Positions 30,201 to 36,704 of a DNA stretch of 64,000 nucleotides are shown piece by piece. Source of the stretch: Brevundimonas pondensis. Its GTDB lineage: Bacteria > Pseudomonadota > Alphaproteobacteria > Caulobacterales > Caulobacteraceae. Below the pieces are notes generated by a model, which was given only the letters and a program-made list of their open reading frames with translations, had not been told where the DNA came from and ran no database searches. How positions within the stretch are numbered: position 1 is the first letter of the stretch; every line of letters starts with the position of its first letter. Position numbers and translations under genes: made by a program. The stretch covers positions 874,001-938,000 of the forward strand of contig NZ_CP062006.1 of assembly GCF_017487345.1 (NCBI RefSeq), given 5' to 3'.

Positions 30201-31619
30201 CGCGCCTCGCGCGACATCGTCAACCTGGGCACGGGCACGGGCATCGGCTGTCTGAACAGCGGTCCGATCGAGTGCCGCGGCGCGCCGGCCTATCTGTTCG
30301 GGGTGTTCAACCTGGGTGGTCTGGTGGTGCACAATGACCCATCCGACATCTCGCTGATCTCGGCGGGCCGGGACATCATCTACGGCAACATGACCGTGGC
30401 GGGTCCTGGCAATCTGGTGGTCGAGGCGGGGCGCAACATCTATCAGGCCGGCAATGGTCGCTTCACCAGCGTCGGTCCGCTGTTCGACCTGTCGCCATCG
30501 ACCCGTAACGGCGGGGCCGGCATCTCGATCCTGACCGGGGTCGGGGCGGGCGGTCCCAACTATGACGCCTTCACCAAGCTGTATCTGGACCCAGCCAACC
30601 TGGCCGAGGTCGGGCGGCCGCTGGCCGACCAGGCCGGCAAGGTGGTCAAGACCTATGACGTTGAACTGATCCAGTGGCTGGAAAACCGCTTCGGCTATGA
30701 AGCCGCCGACGCCCGTGACGCCTTGACCTACTTCAACGGCCTGGACCGCCAGCAGCGCGCCGTCTTCGCCCGACTGGTCTACTTCGACGAACTGAAGGCG
30801 GGGGGGCGTGAATACAACGACCCCAATGGCGCGCGTTTCGGCAGCTACCTGCGCGGCCGTAACGCCATCTCCGTCTTGCTTCCCGAGAAGGACGCCAGCG
30901 GAAAGGCCATCTCCTACGCCGGCGACCTGACCATGTTCGGCGGCTCGGCGGTGCGGACCCTGTTCGGCGGCAACATCGAGATGCTGGTGGCGGGCGGCCA
31001 GACGGTGGTCGGCGTCGGCGGCGTGGCGCCGCCCTCGACGGCGGGGGTCCTGTCCATGGGGTCGGGCGACATCGACGTCTATTCGCTGGGATCGGTGCTG
31101 CTGGGCCAGAGCCGGGTCTTCACCACCTTCGGCGGCGACCTGTTCATGTGGTCGGCCGAGGGCGACATCAACGCCGGGCGGGGGTCCAAGTCGACCGCCG
31201 TCTATCAGCCGCCGCGCCGGGTCTATGATTTGTACGGCAACGTCACCCTGTCGCCGCCGACCCAGAACACCGGCGCCGGCATCGCCACCCTGAACCCGAT
31301 CCCGGAGATCCCGGCGGGCGACGTGGACCTGATCGCGCCGCTCGGCACGATCGATGCGGGCGAGGCGGGCATCCGGGTTTCGGGCAACGTCAACCTGGCC
31401 GCCCTGCAGGTGGTCAACGCCGCCAACATCCAGGTCAAGGGCGACGCGGTGGGCATCCCGGCGGTGGCGGCGGTCAACACCGGCGCCCTGACGGCCGCCT
31501 CTTCGGCCAGCAGTTCAGTGGTGGCCGAGGCCGCCCGTCTGGCCGAACGCGCCCGTTCCAAGCCGACCGGCGACATCCCGGCCATCATCACTAGCCGCTT
31601 CCTCGGCTTCGGCGAGTAA
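18291..31619 (+). CDS. Giant TpsA exoprotein, filamentous haemagglutinin-like (DUF3739 type)
   Basis: Secreted substrate of the TpsB transporter, 4,442 residues. A signal peptide (about 1-30) is followed by an Ala-rich helical stretch (about 40-100), then the TPS secretion domain (about 105-370) with VTVGQTEQKAILTWDSFNVG and NRNGIIFG (near 206, where NPNGI is usual). The body is a very long Gly-rich beta-helix of repeated short strands. It is interrupted by segments rich in LPAG/IPAG-type turns (about 1030-1180 and 2990-3300). The C-terminal 450 residues resemble the DUF3739-bearing haemagglutinin family. I see no toxin or nuclease domain at the end. The function is probably adhesion or biofilm. 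The chosen ATG overlaps the 38-codon ORF. Few cysteines are present and the frame is intact. Confidence 0.92.
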   Translation: MIRLDSRSLRRRLLVGASLGSLIVAGAAEAQNRGGFGSRGGAGANPTAAVTQAIQAEVGRATQASSASQRAIASFARAAATRQAMTDAQAAARAAALAAQSHIPNGLGQGGLQVAEGVTLDPSLWVGANGPTQTAGSDGRTTVTVGQTEQKAILTWDSFNVGRETDLVFNQKGHSDWVALNRVTDASADPTKILGSIKADGSVYIINRNGIIFGGASQVNVRNLIAATADISNIQFLERGITSNSVPPVNWWESPILVPVFTDAGGAVTVEAGAQIITAKPATVVEGGGFVALLGKEVTNAGTIVTGRGQTLMAAGDDFIMRPGYGTNANQVSTTRGYEIAVNLDAGSAAGRVVNQGLIQAAEGDITLAGRHVVQDGVAIATTSVNTRGTIHLLTDLSDSQASVTLTGDSLTLILPELDSDATATNAQRDALLAQSALTSGAPTTWLNNQAINRVTQGTPDRKDMSRVEIATGGSVTFQSDSQTIAQGGQISIVAMKRTTIEDRAELNVSGVRDVVMDMSSNNLKVNIQPFELRDSPLNREGEGLKNNDVWIDIRDLILLPDGTGGHEGDRYYTPGGLIEVGGHLGNTAHGIGEWAAQGGTININSNEIVAHKGAVFDISGGSLDYAAGYIQSTRMMGSDGKLYDLGQVPAGVKMLSVGNAFVVNHDRWGEAFQEVYAQPLFSSARSVRWEAGYTVGRDAGVLSLSAPTVLFDGQIVADVVTGERQTGARPTTPPGIKDGVISGDFANRLDGYDLPQNVTPLAGGFFVGNRLHQSYQPVLSQEIPFNNTVVVGEGGGSVGVTTGAALTPDLTNTVVLSAEALSAAGLGGLRINGGEVRIEGDLTLSHGGEVAVRGQTIAVDADITARSGSISLAAVPPCGAGCAEVTDLKVGEGVTLDASGLWVNVKAGGDVRDLAHLEGGTVMLESRQGDLTLGKGSLIDVSAGAAILLDGKTVGARGGSVGLAVGYEPRANMGQMTLDGAVRAYGTGENAGGTLTVSAAGRPITIGEAVMGGGDELAAGEAAPMDLQLLEDLVLKAGEVLPFDYAYTIDRVEAGQPTPATVNLDFAAVTLTSDWTVPDGFEVYDGDWNIYYGGQVIPGGTYLEFGYGQAAPGFIINPDIWPNGVSIPPVAFTYAKGDILQADLTLPAGRTITAGTVFNAAVKVAKPLHLEADLFQTGFSRYDIRAGGDLHVRGDVVVNAPVRRFTADSASFASGAALSDAMELWTPDLLREDAANGRFVQRQGASLSLTAHALSERNWLTGYGNVVPDARLLGELVLAEGASIRVDDGQSVNLTAMEGMRIDGRIEARGGKVSLIAGNEENERLDYQPFNIVYNSSTALWLGEKSVIDVSGRGVSAVGADGLRYGHVSRGGEISVGGQRAAYVVVRPGAVLDASGAATQIDYLTSGLTNDRHSLTVATDGGAIRFQSQYGVFLDGDMRAHAGGANASGGLLSIKLTTPYLAQMGKGVRDTPDYMRRLRSIILGAEQDSGLSADLQYGDCITGCWTPGQLNADAAAANQGVADLVGQARIGVDQIKAGGFGSLTLDSTDVVLLDGPVNLNLSRNLTLSGTIGSLGDGADQDSTLSAAYVRFVSAGTMRGNNQVRWEDGTQALFKIPDMGDGVLTISGGLVDMGGAQFGVNGSVGLSDGRQHEYEYAAHGQINIVSGSDIRMTGGEVNAMSNIALTAAQIYPITGAVASIFAGKYTYRIPGNTIGYQSLVPGGTVSFHKLEGVTPSAPLSLYGSLTVGADIINQGGVLRAPLGSITLGVGGDKFVPGPDQLKPGQTWWEQTSVTTREVNLLPGSLTSVSARDLVIPYGGTTDGLKWLLNGIELKSTDAKQGVMVLGSLRADEGSVLDLSGGGTPAGAGFITGRGGSVDVLKTALANVSPAFDGLSHADNKVYAIVPSYGASVAPNAIDGHAQPGLGQQIVIPAGIEGLAAGVYTLLPAEYALMEGAFRVELGRNVPAGANGVTRLADGSTHLGLTTGVAHTDARSSLKVEAILTPAKVVRTYSQYNETSFGEFLVKAPASALFNSPLPFLPEDGKTFILALAPDADKDRPAFSFKGKGLFDAAEGGIGGSLAVVGGDYYDSEKYTLEILADGATKSGDGYLSLYASDLNAVGARIMTLGGAAHRVFTTNQSTEIQVVAGGAWPNQSNLSARGFGGIAVREGAVLQGPQVLLIADRNADILVEQGARITTLGKGDPAFDSTMGYTLRANNVNLLAVSNGLLEFNSNASAGTTGVITVEDGASLYSDGTLSFVTPGAVSLGENVNYGARYLAFSSGSVNIGTSDALAAAGANGVLPSGIALNQSVLDRLMAGDQSTGAPKLERLILSASQSVNFYGSISLDTRDAATGVSALQLVLNTPALYGAGGAGDVAQITTGTLVWNGVLGAQGPSYSPTIIPGQPGAPVAGGAGTGMGTLNLIADRIVLGYQDGVAITASAPMNRLALGFSTVNLTASQRIESNHKGELAVYQSQAVYGQPGQGGALNLTTPLLTGQAGSSLHYKAGGAINLTAPVTAATAEAPKPQLGAEIKMTAASITADTTIALPSGRLVLTATEGDIVLGDKARLDLSGKATDFFEETRYSWGGDVELESAQGNVIASSGSKIDLSADHNHAGTLKVTALNGAATLNGVIEAHARNGDKTPDASLRNGSIDIRANVVSDFRELNERLTQTGVTESRSFVVKSGDLVVGDEVKARQVTIAADGGDLIVNGRIDASGARPGSIRLSARDDLTLASTAVLDASADSIVVDGYGAPIEASNRAHIDLGSKAGTLTLASGATLDLSSPDGVNRGRVELNAPRLGGDDIAIEAGGALTIKGADSLSVNGFRTYQPADGVINQALMDGIHTDSTAFINAAIANQALLGRLAGLRAYQDAFHLRPGVELTSAPGQSLSVSGDLNLAGYRYASLNPDTPMTGVYGSGEAGVLLVRAADDLNIYGSITDGFGEPARTPDDNGWVLYNTADAGGFYALPADHQLMAPVRLSPGAAFPAGVSLTFDAPVRAFSVIGNQVIEADVSLAQSVVLPQDWVATSAIRLPDGSVLERGTILKAGMTLPADTELGRGALLPMAVSLKAMTWPKGVALPAILTLSSTTQLKAGDVIPRASTVLVAGLTGLQTEPVVLDASYTLVGGASGNATTIAGGAASTVVLDFDIEVRNFTTIRTGVYIPFGFVSTSIATSRSRQWTVPVDIWASKAAFEAGDAPVHRQGDVMNINQPVRSGTYWGAGAVIPTILGSSRGIAPTVVPAGTPMNIFAADVSLNSNVTVNAGTLIPAGVNLQLLGAGGPHNTRPIQADGTQGRIWAVAPMLAAGSQSWSMRLVAGADIGSADGRTLRAATDLARAGHSGDLTLSDRHYVNPQAALTDGFTPNWLEGMKLMQNFSVIRTGVGSLDLLAGGDYRQMSLYGVYTAGTPSAEIGGLTLDGHNVFNQPRATLTGSAGLANPWIGPNFDGYADAIRDYQAWYPEHGGDLLLAVQGGLSGYSTDRDVSYQRVGSGRIGNWLWRQGGYGVSENGVSVALGQDVPTAWWINFGGYVPNNSSGLNDFVGFNGPLLEGFMGIGALGGGNLTVKAGGDAGVTQDWGRGLDGASDTSRVRISSSGLHFAVGGTGRVTSVTRTAGIVTDGSVVQTGGGDIDIRLGGVLNPGAASNMPSDLAGSVTNLRGQVSILSGGVGVGAYSSAVDVLDPRLPDPLRTAFHLPSGGITLVIGDADVRIDTRGDLILAGVGDPGSTQTSMAGVSVGYVNAAGQFLRPDGLVMQTSFSLWRDDTSISLFSAGGDVTPITAASGNGAVRDGRYWYPPILRVTAAEGSIRWSAERCDDNCSGGIPPLELAPSSMGLVEYLAGTSILGGGSRDPDAGGSYAAGRPVALSGMARTLDLLPNPFRPVWMTDWRDTQGAPVNVVQPIKGNAATLGGLLAFQPDTATGTLRTGRQNPALFYAADGDISNLNFGFITYDGQSQLYVNSGSVDLRASRDIVNLGTGTGIGCLNSGPIECRGAPAYLFGVFNLGGLVVHNDPSDISLISAGRDIIYGNMTVAGPGNLVVEAGRNIYQAGNGRFTSVGPLFDLSPSTRNGGAGISILTGVGAGGPNYDAFTKLYLDPANLAEVGRPLADQAGKVVKTYDVELIQWLENRFGYEAADARDALTYFNGLDRQQRAVFARLVYFDELKAGGREYNDPNGARFGSYLRGRNAISVLLPEKDASGKAISYAGDLTMFGGSAVRTLFGGNIEMLVAGGQTVVGVGGVAPPSTAGVLSMGSGDIDVYSLGSVLLGQSRVFTTFGGDLFMWSAEGDINAGRGSKSTAVYQPPRRVYDLYGNVTLSPPTQNTGAGIATLNPIPEIPAGDVDLIAPLGTIDAGEAGIRVSGNVNLAALQVVNAANIQVKGDAVGIPAVAAVNTGALTAASSASSSVVAEAARLAERARSKPTGDIPAIITSRFLGFGE

Positions 31620-31626
31620 CCGCAGC

Positions 31627-31657
31627 GTGAAGGGAGGCCCACGCGCCCACCCTTCAC
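31627..31657 (+). terminator. Hairpin between tpsA and sapC
   Basis: GTGAAGGG (31627-31634) pairs with CCCTTCAC (31650-31657), an 8-bp perfect stem with a 15-base loop, 8 bases after the tpsA stop. The downstream tract is CT-rich rather than a clean T run. It could be a partial terminator or a 3'-end stabiliser that sets the level of the three downstream genes. Confidence 0.5.
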
Positions 31658-31684
31658 ACTCCCTTCTTCCGACTGGAGTATCCC

Positions 31685-32464
31685 ATGTCCGACGCTTCTC
31701 CCGCAGGCGCCTTGCCGCTCTTCTATCGCGACCCCCAGCCGCTCTCGGCGGTCCAGCACGGAAGCTGGCGCCTGAAGGATGGCGACGCGGCCTTCGCCGC
31801 CGACACGCCCTTTGTCCCCGTAGTGGTTAGCGAGATCGCCGCCGCCGCCCGCAGCTACCCCGTCGTCTTCTCGGCCGGGGAGGGGGCGCAGCCGGTCGTC
31901 GTCCTGGGTCTGGAGCAGCGCAACCTGTTCGTCGCCGACGGCCGCTGGGCCGAGGACGCCTATGTGCCCGCCTATGTGCGCCGCTATCCGTTCGGCTTCA
32001 TCGCCACCGTCAATCCCGACGGCTTCGCCCTGGCCGTCGACGCCGCCTCGGAACGACTGGCCCCTTCGGGCGAGGAGGGGACGGCCCTGTTCGACGGTGA
32101 TCAGCCGACGCAACTGACGCTGGAGGCCATGGCCTTCTGCAACGCCTTCCAGGGCGAGGCCGGCGCCACCCAGGCCTTTGCCGAGGCCCTGCGCGCCCAA
32201 GGCCTGCTGATCGACCGCCGCGCCGACGTCACCCTGCCGGATGGCCGCAAGCTGGGTCTCGACGGTTTCCAGATCATCGATACGGATCAGTTCGCCAAGC
32301 TGGATGAAGCTGTCGTCCTGGATTGGCATCGCAAGGGCTGGCTTGCGCTGGTTCACTTCCATCTGGCCTCGCTGGAGCGTTTCGGCGCGCTGTTGGCCCT
32401 GCACGGGCAGGCGACGACGACCGTTGAGCCCGCGACCAAGCCGACCAAGTCCAAGAAAGCCTGA
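31685..32464 (+). CDS. SapC family protein
   Basis: The 259-residue protein matches the SapC family by its N-terminal LPLFYRDPQPLS, the segment YVPAYVRRYPFGFI, and the central LFDGDQPTQLTLEAMAFCNAFQGE. SapC genes occur near S-layer, haemagglutinin and TonB-receptor genes in proteobacteria; the biochemical role is not established. There is no signal peptide, so it is likely cytoplasmic. A GGAG ribosome site lies about 8 bases before the ATG. It is followed after 3 bases by the OmpH-like gene. Confidence 0.88.
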   Translation: MSDASPAGALPLFYRDPQPLSAVQHGSWRLKDGDAAFAADTPFVPVVVSEIAAAARSYPVVFSAGEGAQPVVVLGLEQRNLFVADGRWAEDAYVPAYVRRYPFGFIATVNPDGFALAVDAASERLAPSGEEGTALFDGDQPTQLTLEAMAFCNAFQGEAGATQAFAEALRAQGLLIDRRADVTLPDGRKLGLDGFQIIDTDQFAKLDEAVVLDWHRKGWLALVHFHLASLERFGALLALHGQATTTVEPATKPTKSKKA

Positions 32465-32467
32465 GCC

Positions 32468-33058
32468 ATGACCAATCGCTTTATCTTCGCAGCCTTGACC
32501 CTCGCCGCGGTCGCGGGCGCCGCCCTGCCGGCCGCCGCGCAACAGGCCCAGCCGCTGGGCGGTCCGGTCATCCCGGGCGTCTGCCTGCTGTCGCGCGAGG
32601 CGGTCTTCGCCAACGCCGCCGCCGGCAAGGCCGCCAGCGCCCGCCTTCAGGAACTGGCCGCCATGGCCCAGACCGAGATCGAGACCGAGCGCCAGCCGCT
32701 TGAGACCCAACTACGCGCCCTCGAAGGGCAGCCTGACAACGCCGCTCGCCGCCAGCGCGCGGAGGCCCTGGCCGGCCAATGGCAGGCCTTGCAGCAGAAG
32801 GCGGCCCACGCCAATCAGGAGGTCGAGGCGACTCGCCTCAAGGCGATGGAGCGCATCGCCAACGAGGCCCAGCCCGCCATCGCCCAGGTCTATGCCGCCA
32901 AGGCCTGCGGTCTGCTGCTGGACCGCAACTCGGCGCTGGGCGGCAACTTCGCCAACGACCTGACCGCCGAGGTGGTGCAACTCCTGGACAGTCGCCTGTC
33001 GACCATCACTTTCGAACGCGAACGCCTGCCTCAGGTCGCCGCGCAACCCGCCCGTTAG
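32468..33058 (+). CDS. OmpH/Skp-like periplasmic chaperone
   Basis: The 196 residues comprise a signal peptide ending PAAAQ and a long charged helical region (about 50-140) that resembles the tentacle coiled coil of Skp/OmpH, with IPGVCLLSREAVFANAAAGKAA at the domain start. Skp proteins hold unfolded outer-membrane and exported proteins in the periplasm. Placement right after tpsA and sapC suggests a dedicated chaperone for the giant TpsA or its pore. Two cysteines (near residues 39 and 147) could be structural. Confidence 0.8.
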   Translation: MTNRFIFAALTLAAVAGAALPAAAQQAQPLGGPVIPGVCLLSREAVFANAAAGKAASARLQELAAMAQTEIETERQPLETQLRALEGQPDNAARRQRAEALAGQWQALQQKAAHANQEVEATRLKAMERIANEAQPAIAQVYAAKACGLLLDRNSALGGNFANDLTAEVVQLLDSRLSTITFERERLPQVAAQPAR

Positions 33059-33068
33059 GTCAGGACTG

Positions 33069-33506
33069 ATGATCGCTTCCAGGTCTCATCTACATGCCCC
33101 GTTTCGGACCCTCGCGGCCGGGATAGCCGCCGTTCTGGGCCTGGCGGGCCAGGCGCAGGCCCAGAGCCTGACGCCCGACGAGGCGCCCGAAGCCTGGGTC
33201 GCCTATGCCGAGAACGCAACACGGACTTTGACGACCTGGCTGGAAGCTGATGAGGCGGCGGCGATCGACCTGCGTCAGGAATTGGACCAGCTCCGCTCAT
33301 CCCCGGATCAGCCGACCGAGTCTTTGGAGCTGAGGTTGTGGGTTTCGGCTGACGGCGTCGTCACCCGCGTCGAACCGGCGCCGCGCGCTCCGCTCAAGGC
33401 TTCGGCAGCCTTGCGTGGGGTGGTGGACGGTCGCCGTCTGCCGCCGCCGCCCAAGGGCATGCTGCAGCCGCTGCGCCTCGCTGTTCAGCTGGAGCCTCCG
33501 GCCTGA
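33069..33506 (+). CDS. Small periplasmic protein resembling an isolated TonB C-terminal domain
   Basis: The 145 residues comprise a signal peptide ending QAQAQ, a helical segment (about 35-75), then a beta-alpha-beta region (LELRLWVSADGVVTRVEP ... LQPLRLAVQLE) that parallels the C-terminal part of the STN protein (LSVRLWVAGDGATRRVEVL ... QPMRIEFRV) and of the second TonB. There is no transmembrane anchor beyond the signal peptide, so it should be soluble. The resemblance is by eye. It may modulate TonB contacts or FecR signalling. It is the last gene of the plus-strand cluster and converges with the next gene after 10 bases. Confidence 0.65.
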   Translation: MIASRSHLHAPFRTLAAGIAAVLGLAGQAQAQSLTPDEAPEAWVAYAENATRTLTTWLEADEAAAIDLRQELDQLRSSPDQPTESLELRLWVSADGVVTRVEPAPRAPLKASAALRGVVDGRRLPPPPKGMLQPLRLAVQLEPPA

Positions 33507-33516
33507 ACTTCGGCGA

Positions 33517-34257
33517 TCAGCCCAACGGCTCAGGACGGCCGCTCTGATCGACCGCCACCATGACGAACTCCGCCGTCGCCGAGTGACTACGTCGACCGTT
33601 CAGCAGGTCTTCGGCCCAAAGCTGGACCTCGATGGTCAACGAGGAGCGGCCTGTCGTCTTCACGCGTGAGGCCGTCTCCACCATGTCGCCTTCGCGGATT
33701 GGGGTGCTGAAGTCGATGCGGTGGGTGGCGGCCATGACCACGACTTTTCGCGCACGTCGCGTCGCCGCGACAAAGGCCGCCTTGCCCATCAACTTCAGGG
33801 CGTCTCCGCCGAACAGGGTGCCGTAGTGATTGGTCGTGCCGGGGAAGACCATGTCGGCGGCCCTTAACCAATCATCCGCCTCTGTCGGGATGTCGATCCC
33901 GGGCGGCGGAGACAGCGTCAGCTGATCCGCGCCCAGGGCGACCATGTTGAACAGGCCTCGGGTGCACAGGCGCCGTTCGCCGCTCAACAGGGCCTCGGCG
34001 TGAAGTTCAACTTCCACGCCGAGCGAAGTTCGGCCGGTCCGCACCACACGACCCACAGCCTCGACCATTTCACCAATCCGCGCCGGTGCGGCGAAGTCGA
34101 TCCGTTCGCAGCCTGCGGTCACCACGGTGCGTCGCGCATGCCGGCTGGCGGCCAGGAAGGCGACCTTGTCCAGGTGCGCCAGTCCCACGCCGCCGAACAG
34201 GGTGCCATGGTGATTGGCGTCGCCGGGAAACACCATGTCGATCAGCCGGATGCTCAT
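33517..34257 (-). CDS. Double-hotdog acyl-CoA thioesterase
   Basis: The 246 residues are made of two tandem hotdog domains with the repeated pattern MVFPG..NHxGTLFGG (about 8-23 and 122-137). The first half has LDKVAF with an Asp at the position expected for the catalytic acid; the second has LMGKAAF and retains Asn and Gly at the front of the motif. This split resembles eukaryotic-type tandem ACOT enzymes, which use residues from both halves. It hydrolyses acyl-CoA to free acid and CoA; the chain preference is unknown. Its ATG overlaps the metE stop (ATGA), so it is co-translated with metE and probably under the same B12 control, which is an odd pairing. Confidence 0.85.
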   Translation of the reverse strand: MSIRLIDMVFPGDANHHGTLFGGVGLAHLDKVAFLAASRHARRTVVTAGCERIDFAAPARIGEMVEAVGRVVRTGRTSLGVEVELHAEALLSGERRLCTRGLFNMVALGADQLTLSPPPGIDIPTEADDWLRAADMVFPGTTNHYGTLFGGDALKLMGKAAFVAATRRARKVVVMAATHRIDFSTPIREGDMVETASRVKTTGRSSLTIEVQLWAEDLLNGRRSHSATAEFVMVAVDQSGRPEPLG

Positions 34258-36587
34258 GCCCGCGCCGCCCGCGCCGCGGTGACCATGTTGACGAGCGCCG
34301 CTTCGGTCTCCGGCCAGCTTCGTGTTTTCAGGCCGCAATCGGGATTCACCCACAGACGGTCAGCGGGCAGTCTCTCGGCCGCGGCCTTCAGCAGGGCGCT
34401 GATGTCTTCGACGGCGGGCACGCGCGGCGAGTGGATGTCGTAGACCCCCGGTCCGATCTCCGCGGGGTAGCGATAGTCAGAAAAGGCGTCCAGCAACTCC
34501 ATCTTCGAACGCGAGGTCTCGATGGAGATGACGTCCGCGTCCATCTCTCCGATCGAACGGATGATGTCGTTGAACTCGGAGTAGCACATATGGGTGTGGA
34601 TCTGGGTGTGGTCGGCGACGCCCGAGGCGGTGATGCGGAAACACTCCACCGCCCATCCGAGATAGGCCTGCCAGTCAGATCGGCGCAGGGGCAGGCCTTC
34701 GCGCAGGGCCGCCTCGTCGATCTGGATGATGGGAGCGCCGGCGGCTTCTAGGTCGAGCACTTCGTCACGGATGGCGAAGGCGATCTGGCGACAGGTCTCG
34801 CTACGAGGCTGGTCGTCGCGAACGAAGGACCAGTTCAGGATGGTCACGGGTCCGGTCAGCATGCCCTTCATCGGCTTGTCGGTCAGGGACTGGGCGTAGC
34901 GCCACCATTCCACCGTCATCGGCAGGGGCCGGGAAACATCGCCGTAGATGATGGGCGGACGCACGCAGCGCGAGCCGTAGGATTGGACCCATGCGTTCCT
35001 GGTGAAGGTGAAGCCGGAGAGCTGTTCGCCGAAATACTGGACCATGTCGTTGCGTTCGAATTCGCCATGGACCAGGACATCGAGACCGATCTCTTCCTGC
35101 CACCTGATGGTTCGGGCCGTTTCCTCGCGCAGGAAGGCCTCATAGGCGCCGGCGTCGATGACGCCTTTGCCGTGGTCGGCGCGGGCCTTTCGGACGGCGG
35201 GGGTCTGGGGGAATGAGCCTATGGTGGTTGTCGGCCAGGCGGGCAGGTTCAGACGGCGAACCTGAGCCGCACGACGCACCTCGAAAGAGGAGGAACGCCG
35301 CGTCTGCATCTGCGTGCGGTCGGCTGTACGCGCCTGAACCACCGGGTCGTGAATACGGGGAGAGGCCGCTCGGCAGGCGACAGAAGCCGAAGCTGCATCC
35401 AGAATTTCGCGCACGCTCTCGCGCCCCTGGTTCAAGGCACGGGTCAGAATCTCCAGCTCGGCGATTTTCTGTACGGCAAAGGCGAGCCAGTCCTTCACCT
35501 CGGGGTCCAGCGTTGTTTCCCGCTCGAGATCGATGGGCGTGTGCAACAAGGAGCAGGACGGCGCCAGGATCACTGTGCGGCCTCTGTCGATGACAGGCTC
35601 CAATCGGTCGAGAATTGCGTTGAGGTCGGCTTTCCAGATGTTGCGCCCGTCGATGACGCCCAATGAAAGGACCAGATCCGGTCGGGCGTCCGCCAGCACG
35701 GCGTCCAACTGCTCGGGCGCACGGGTCAGGTCGATATGCAGACCATCGATCGGAAGCCACAGTACGGTTTCCAGGTTGTCCCCCAAGCCCCCGAAGTAGG
35801 TGGTCAGCATGACCTTGGTGGGGGGCACGACGTCGGTCAGTACGCGATAGGCCAGCCGGTAGGCCTCACGGGCCTCATCGTTCAGATCGGTCACCAGGCA
35901 GGGTTCGTCCATCTGCACCCAGGTGGCGCCGGCGCGGGCCAGGGAGCGCAGAACCTCGGCGTAGACCGGCAGAAGTTGCGGCAGCAGACTCAAGGGATCG
36001 AAGTCAGCATTCCGCGCCTTGCCCAGCAAAAGATAGCTGACCGGCCCCAAAAGGACGGGGCGTGTTTCTATGCCCAGCGCCTTGGCTTCCAGATACTCGT
36101 CCAGCGCCTTGGTCGACGTCAGGCGGAAAGTCTGGTTCTCGGTGAATTCCGGCACGATGTAGTGGTAGTTGGTGTCGAACCACTTGGTCATTTCGGCCGC
36201 CGGCACACCTTCGCCTCCGGGCGCGGCGCCATGGCCGCATCCGCATGTCGCTTCGTGTTCGCCCTGCGATCCGCGCGCCGTGGCGAAATAGGTCTTCAGT
36301 GCGACCTGTTCCGTCTCCTGGCCGTAAAGCGTCGGCAAGGCTCCGACCATGGCGGACGTGTCCAGAACATGATCGTATAGCGAGAAGTCATTGGAAGGTA
36401 TGATGTTTGCGCCCAACTCGCGTTGCTTCCGCCAGGTGCGCGCGCGCAGGTCCGCGGTGGTCGCCAGCAGGTCGTCGGCGCTCATTCGCCCGGCCCAATG
36501 CGCTTCGAGCGCGGCTTTGAGCTCGCGTTTCGGGCCGATACGGGGGAAGCCGAGAATGGCGGACTGGACGTTGGGGCGGACGGTCAT
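34254..36587 (-). CDS. metE: Cobalamin-independent methionine synthase MetE
   Basis: Transfers the methyl group of 5-methyltetrahydropteroyl-triglutamate to homocysteine. The 777 residues form two (beta-alpha)8 barrels. The C-terminal barrel carries the zinc and substrate motifs [13 protein letters not shown] and NPDCGLKTR and the stretch [12 protein letters not shown]. The N-terminal half contains a Cys/His insertion (CGCGHG, about 106-127) where E. coli MetE has a short loop. I chose the ATG at 36587 (MTVRPNVQ), which matches family starts; the open frame extends to 36668. The 5' leader carries a cobalamin riboswitch, so expression should fall when B12 is present. Confidence 0.97.
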   Translation of the reverse strand: MTVRPNVQSAILGFPRIGPKRELKAALEAHWAGRMSADDLLATTADLRARTWRKQRELGANIIPSNDFSLYDHVLDTSAMVGALPTLYGQETEQVALKTYFATARGSQGEHEATCGCGHGAAPGGEGVPAAEMTKWFDTNYHYIVPEFTENQTFRLTSTKALDEYLEAKALGIETRPVLLGPVSYLLLGKARNADFDPLSLLPQLLPVYAEVLRSLARAGATWVQMDEPCLVTDLNDEAREAYRLAYRVLTDVVPPTKVMLTTYFGGLGDNLETVLWLPIDGLHIDLTRAPEQLDAVLADARPDLVLSLGVIDGRNIWKADLNAILDRLEPVIDRGRTVILAPSCSLLHTPIDLERETTLDPEVKDWLAFAVQKIAELEILTRALNQGRESVREILDAASASVACRAASPRIHDPVVQARTADRTQMQTRRSSSFEVRRAAQVRRLNLPAWPTTTIGSFPQTPAVRKARADHGKGVIDAGAYEAFLREETARTIRWQEEIGLDVLVHGEFERNDMVQYFGEQLSGFTFTRNAWVQSYGSRCVRPPIIYGDVSRPLPMTVEWWRYAQSLTDKPMKGMLTGPVTILNWSFVRDDQPRSETCRQIAFAIRDEVLDLEAAGAPIIQIDEAALREGLPLRRSDWQAYLGWAVECFRITASGVADHTQIHTHMCYSEFNDIIRSIGEMDADVISIETSRSKMELLDAFSDYRYPAEIGPGVYDIHSPRVPAVEDISALLKAAAERLPADRLWVNPDCGLKTRSWPETEAALVNMVTAARAARA

Positions 36588-36656
36588 GTCTCGAAGCCTT
36601 TGCAAGGGCAGGGCTTCAGACAGGGGCGCGCGCACGCCCGCGCGGGCTTCAGGAGA

Positions 36657-36695
36657 CCGGCGGCGCACATGCGGCCTGACCGGACACCCCGCCGG
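36657..36695 (-). promoter_or_regulatory. Hairpin between cobalamin riboswitch and metE, possible expression platform
   Basis: CCGGCGG (36657-36663) and CCGCCGG (36689-36695) can pair in the metE leader, directly 3' of the B12 box on the transcript. There is no T run, so a translational or Rho-linked switch is more likely than an intrinsic terminator. This is inference from pairing alone. Confidence 0.4.
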
Positions 36696-36704
36696 AGGAC
36701 GTTA

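Noticed and set aside
18291..31619. Possible DNA-level tandem repeats or phage-like recombination blocks in tpsA
   Set aside because: The repetition is at the level of short beta-strand and turn patterns; I saw no long exact DNA repeats.
31627..31830. Short plus-strand frame of 67 codons before and overlapping sapC
   Set aside because: It overlaps the start of sapC in another frame, begins within the hairpin region and has no ribosome site or recognisable product.
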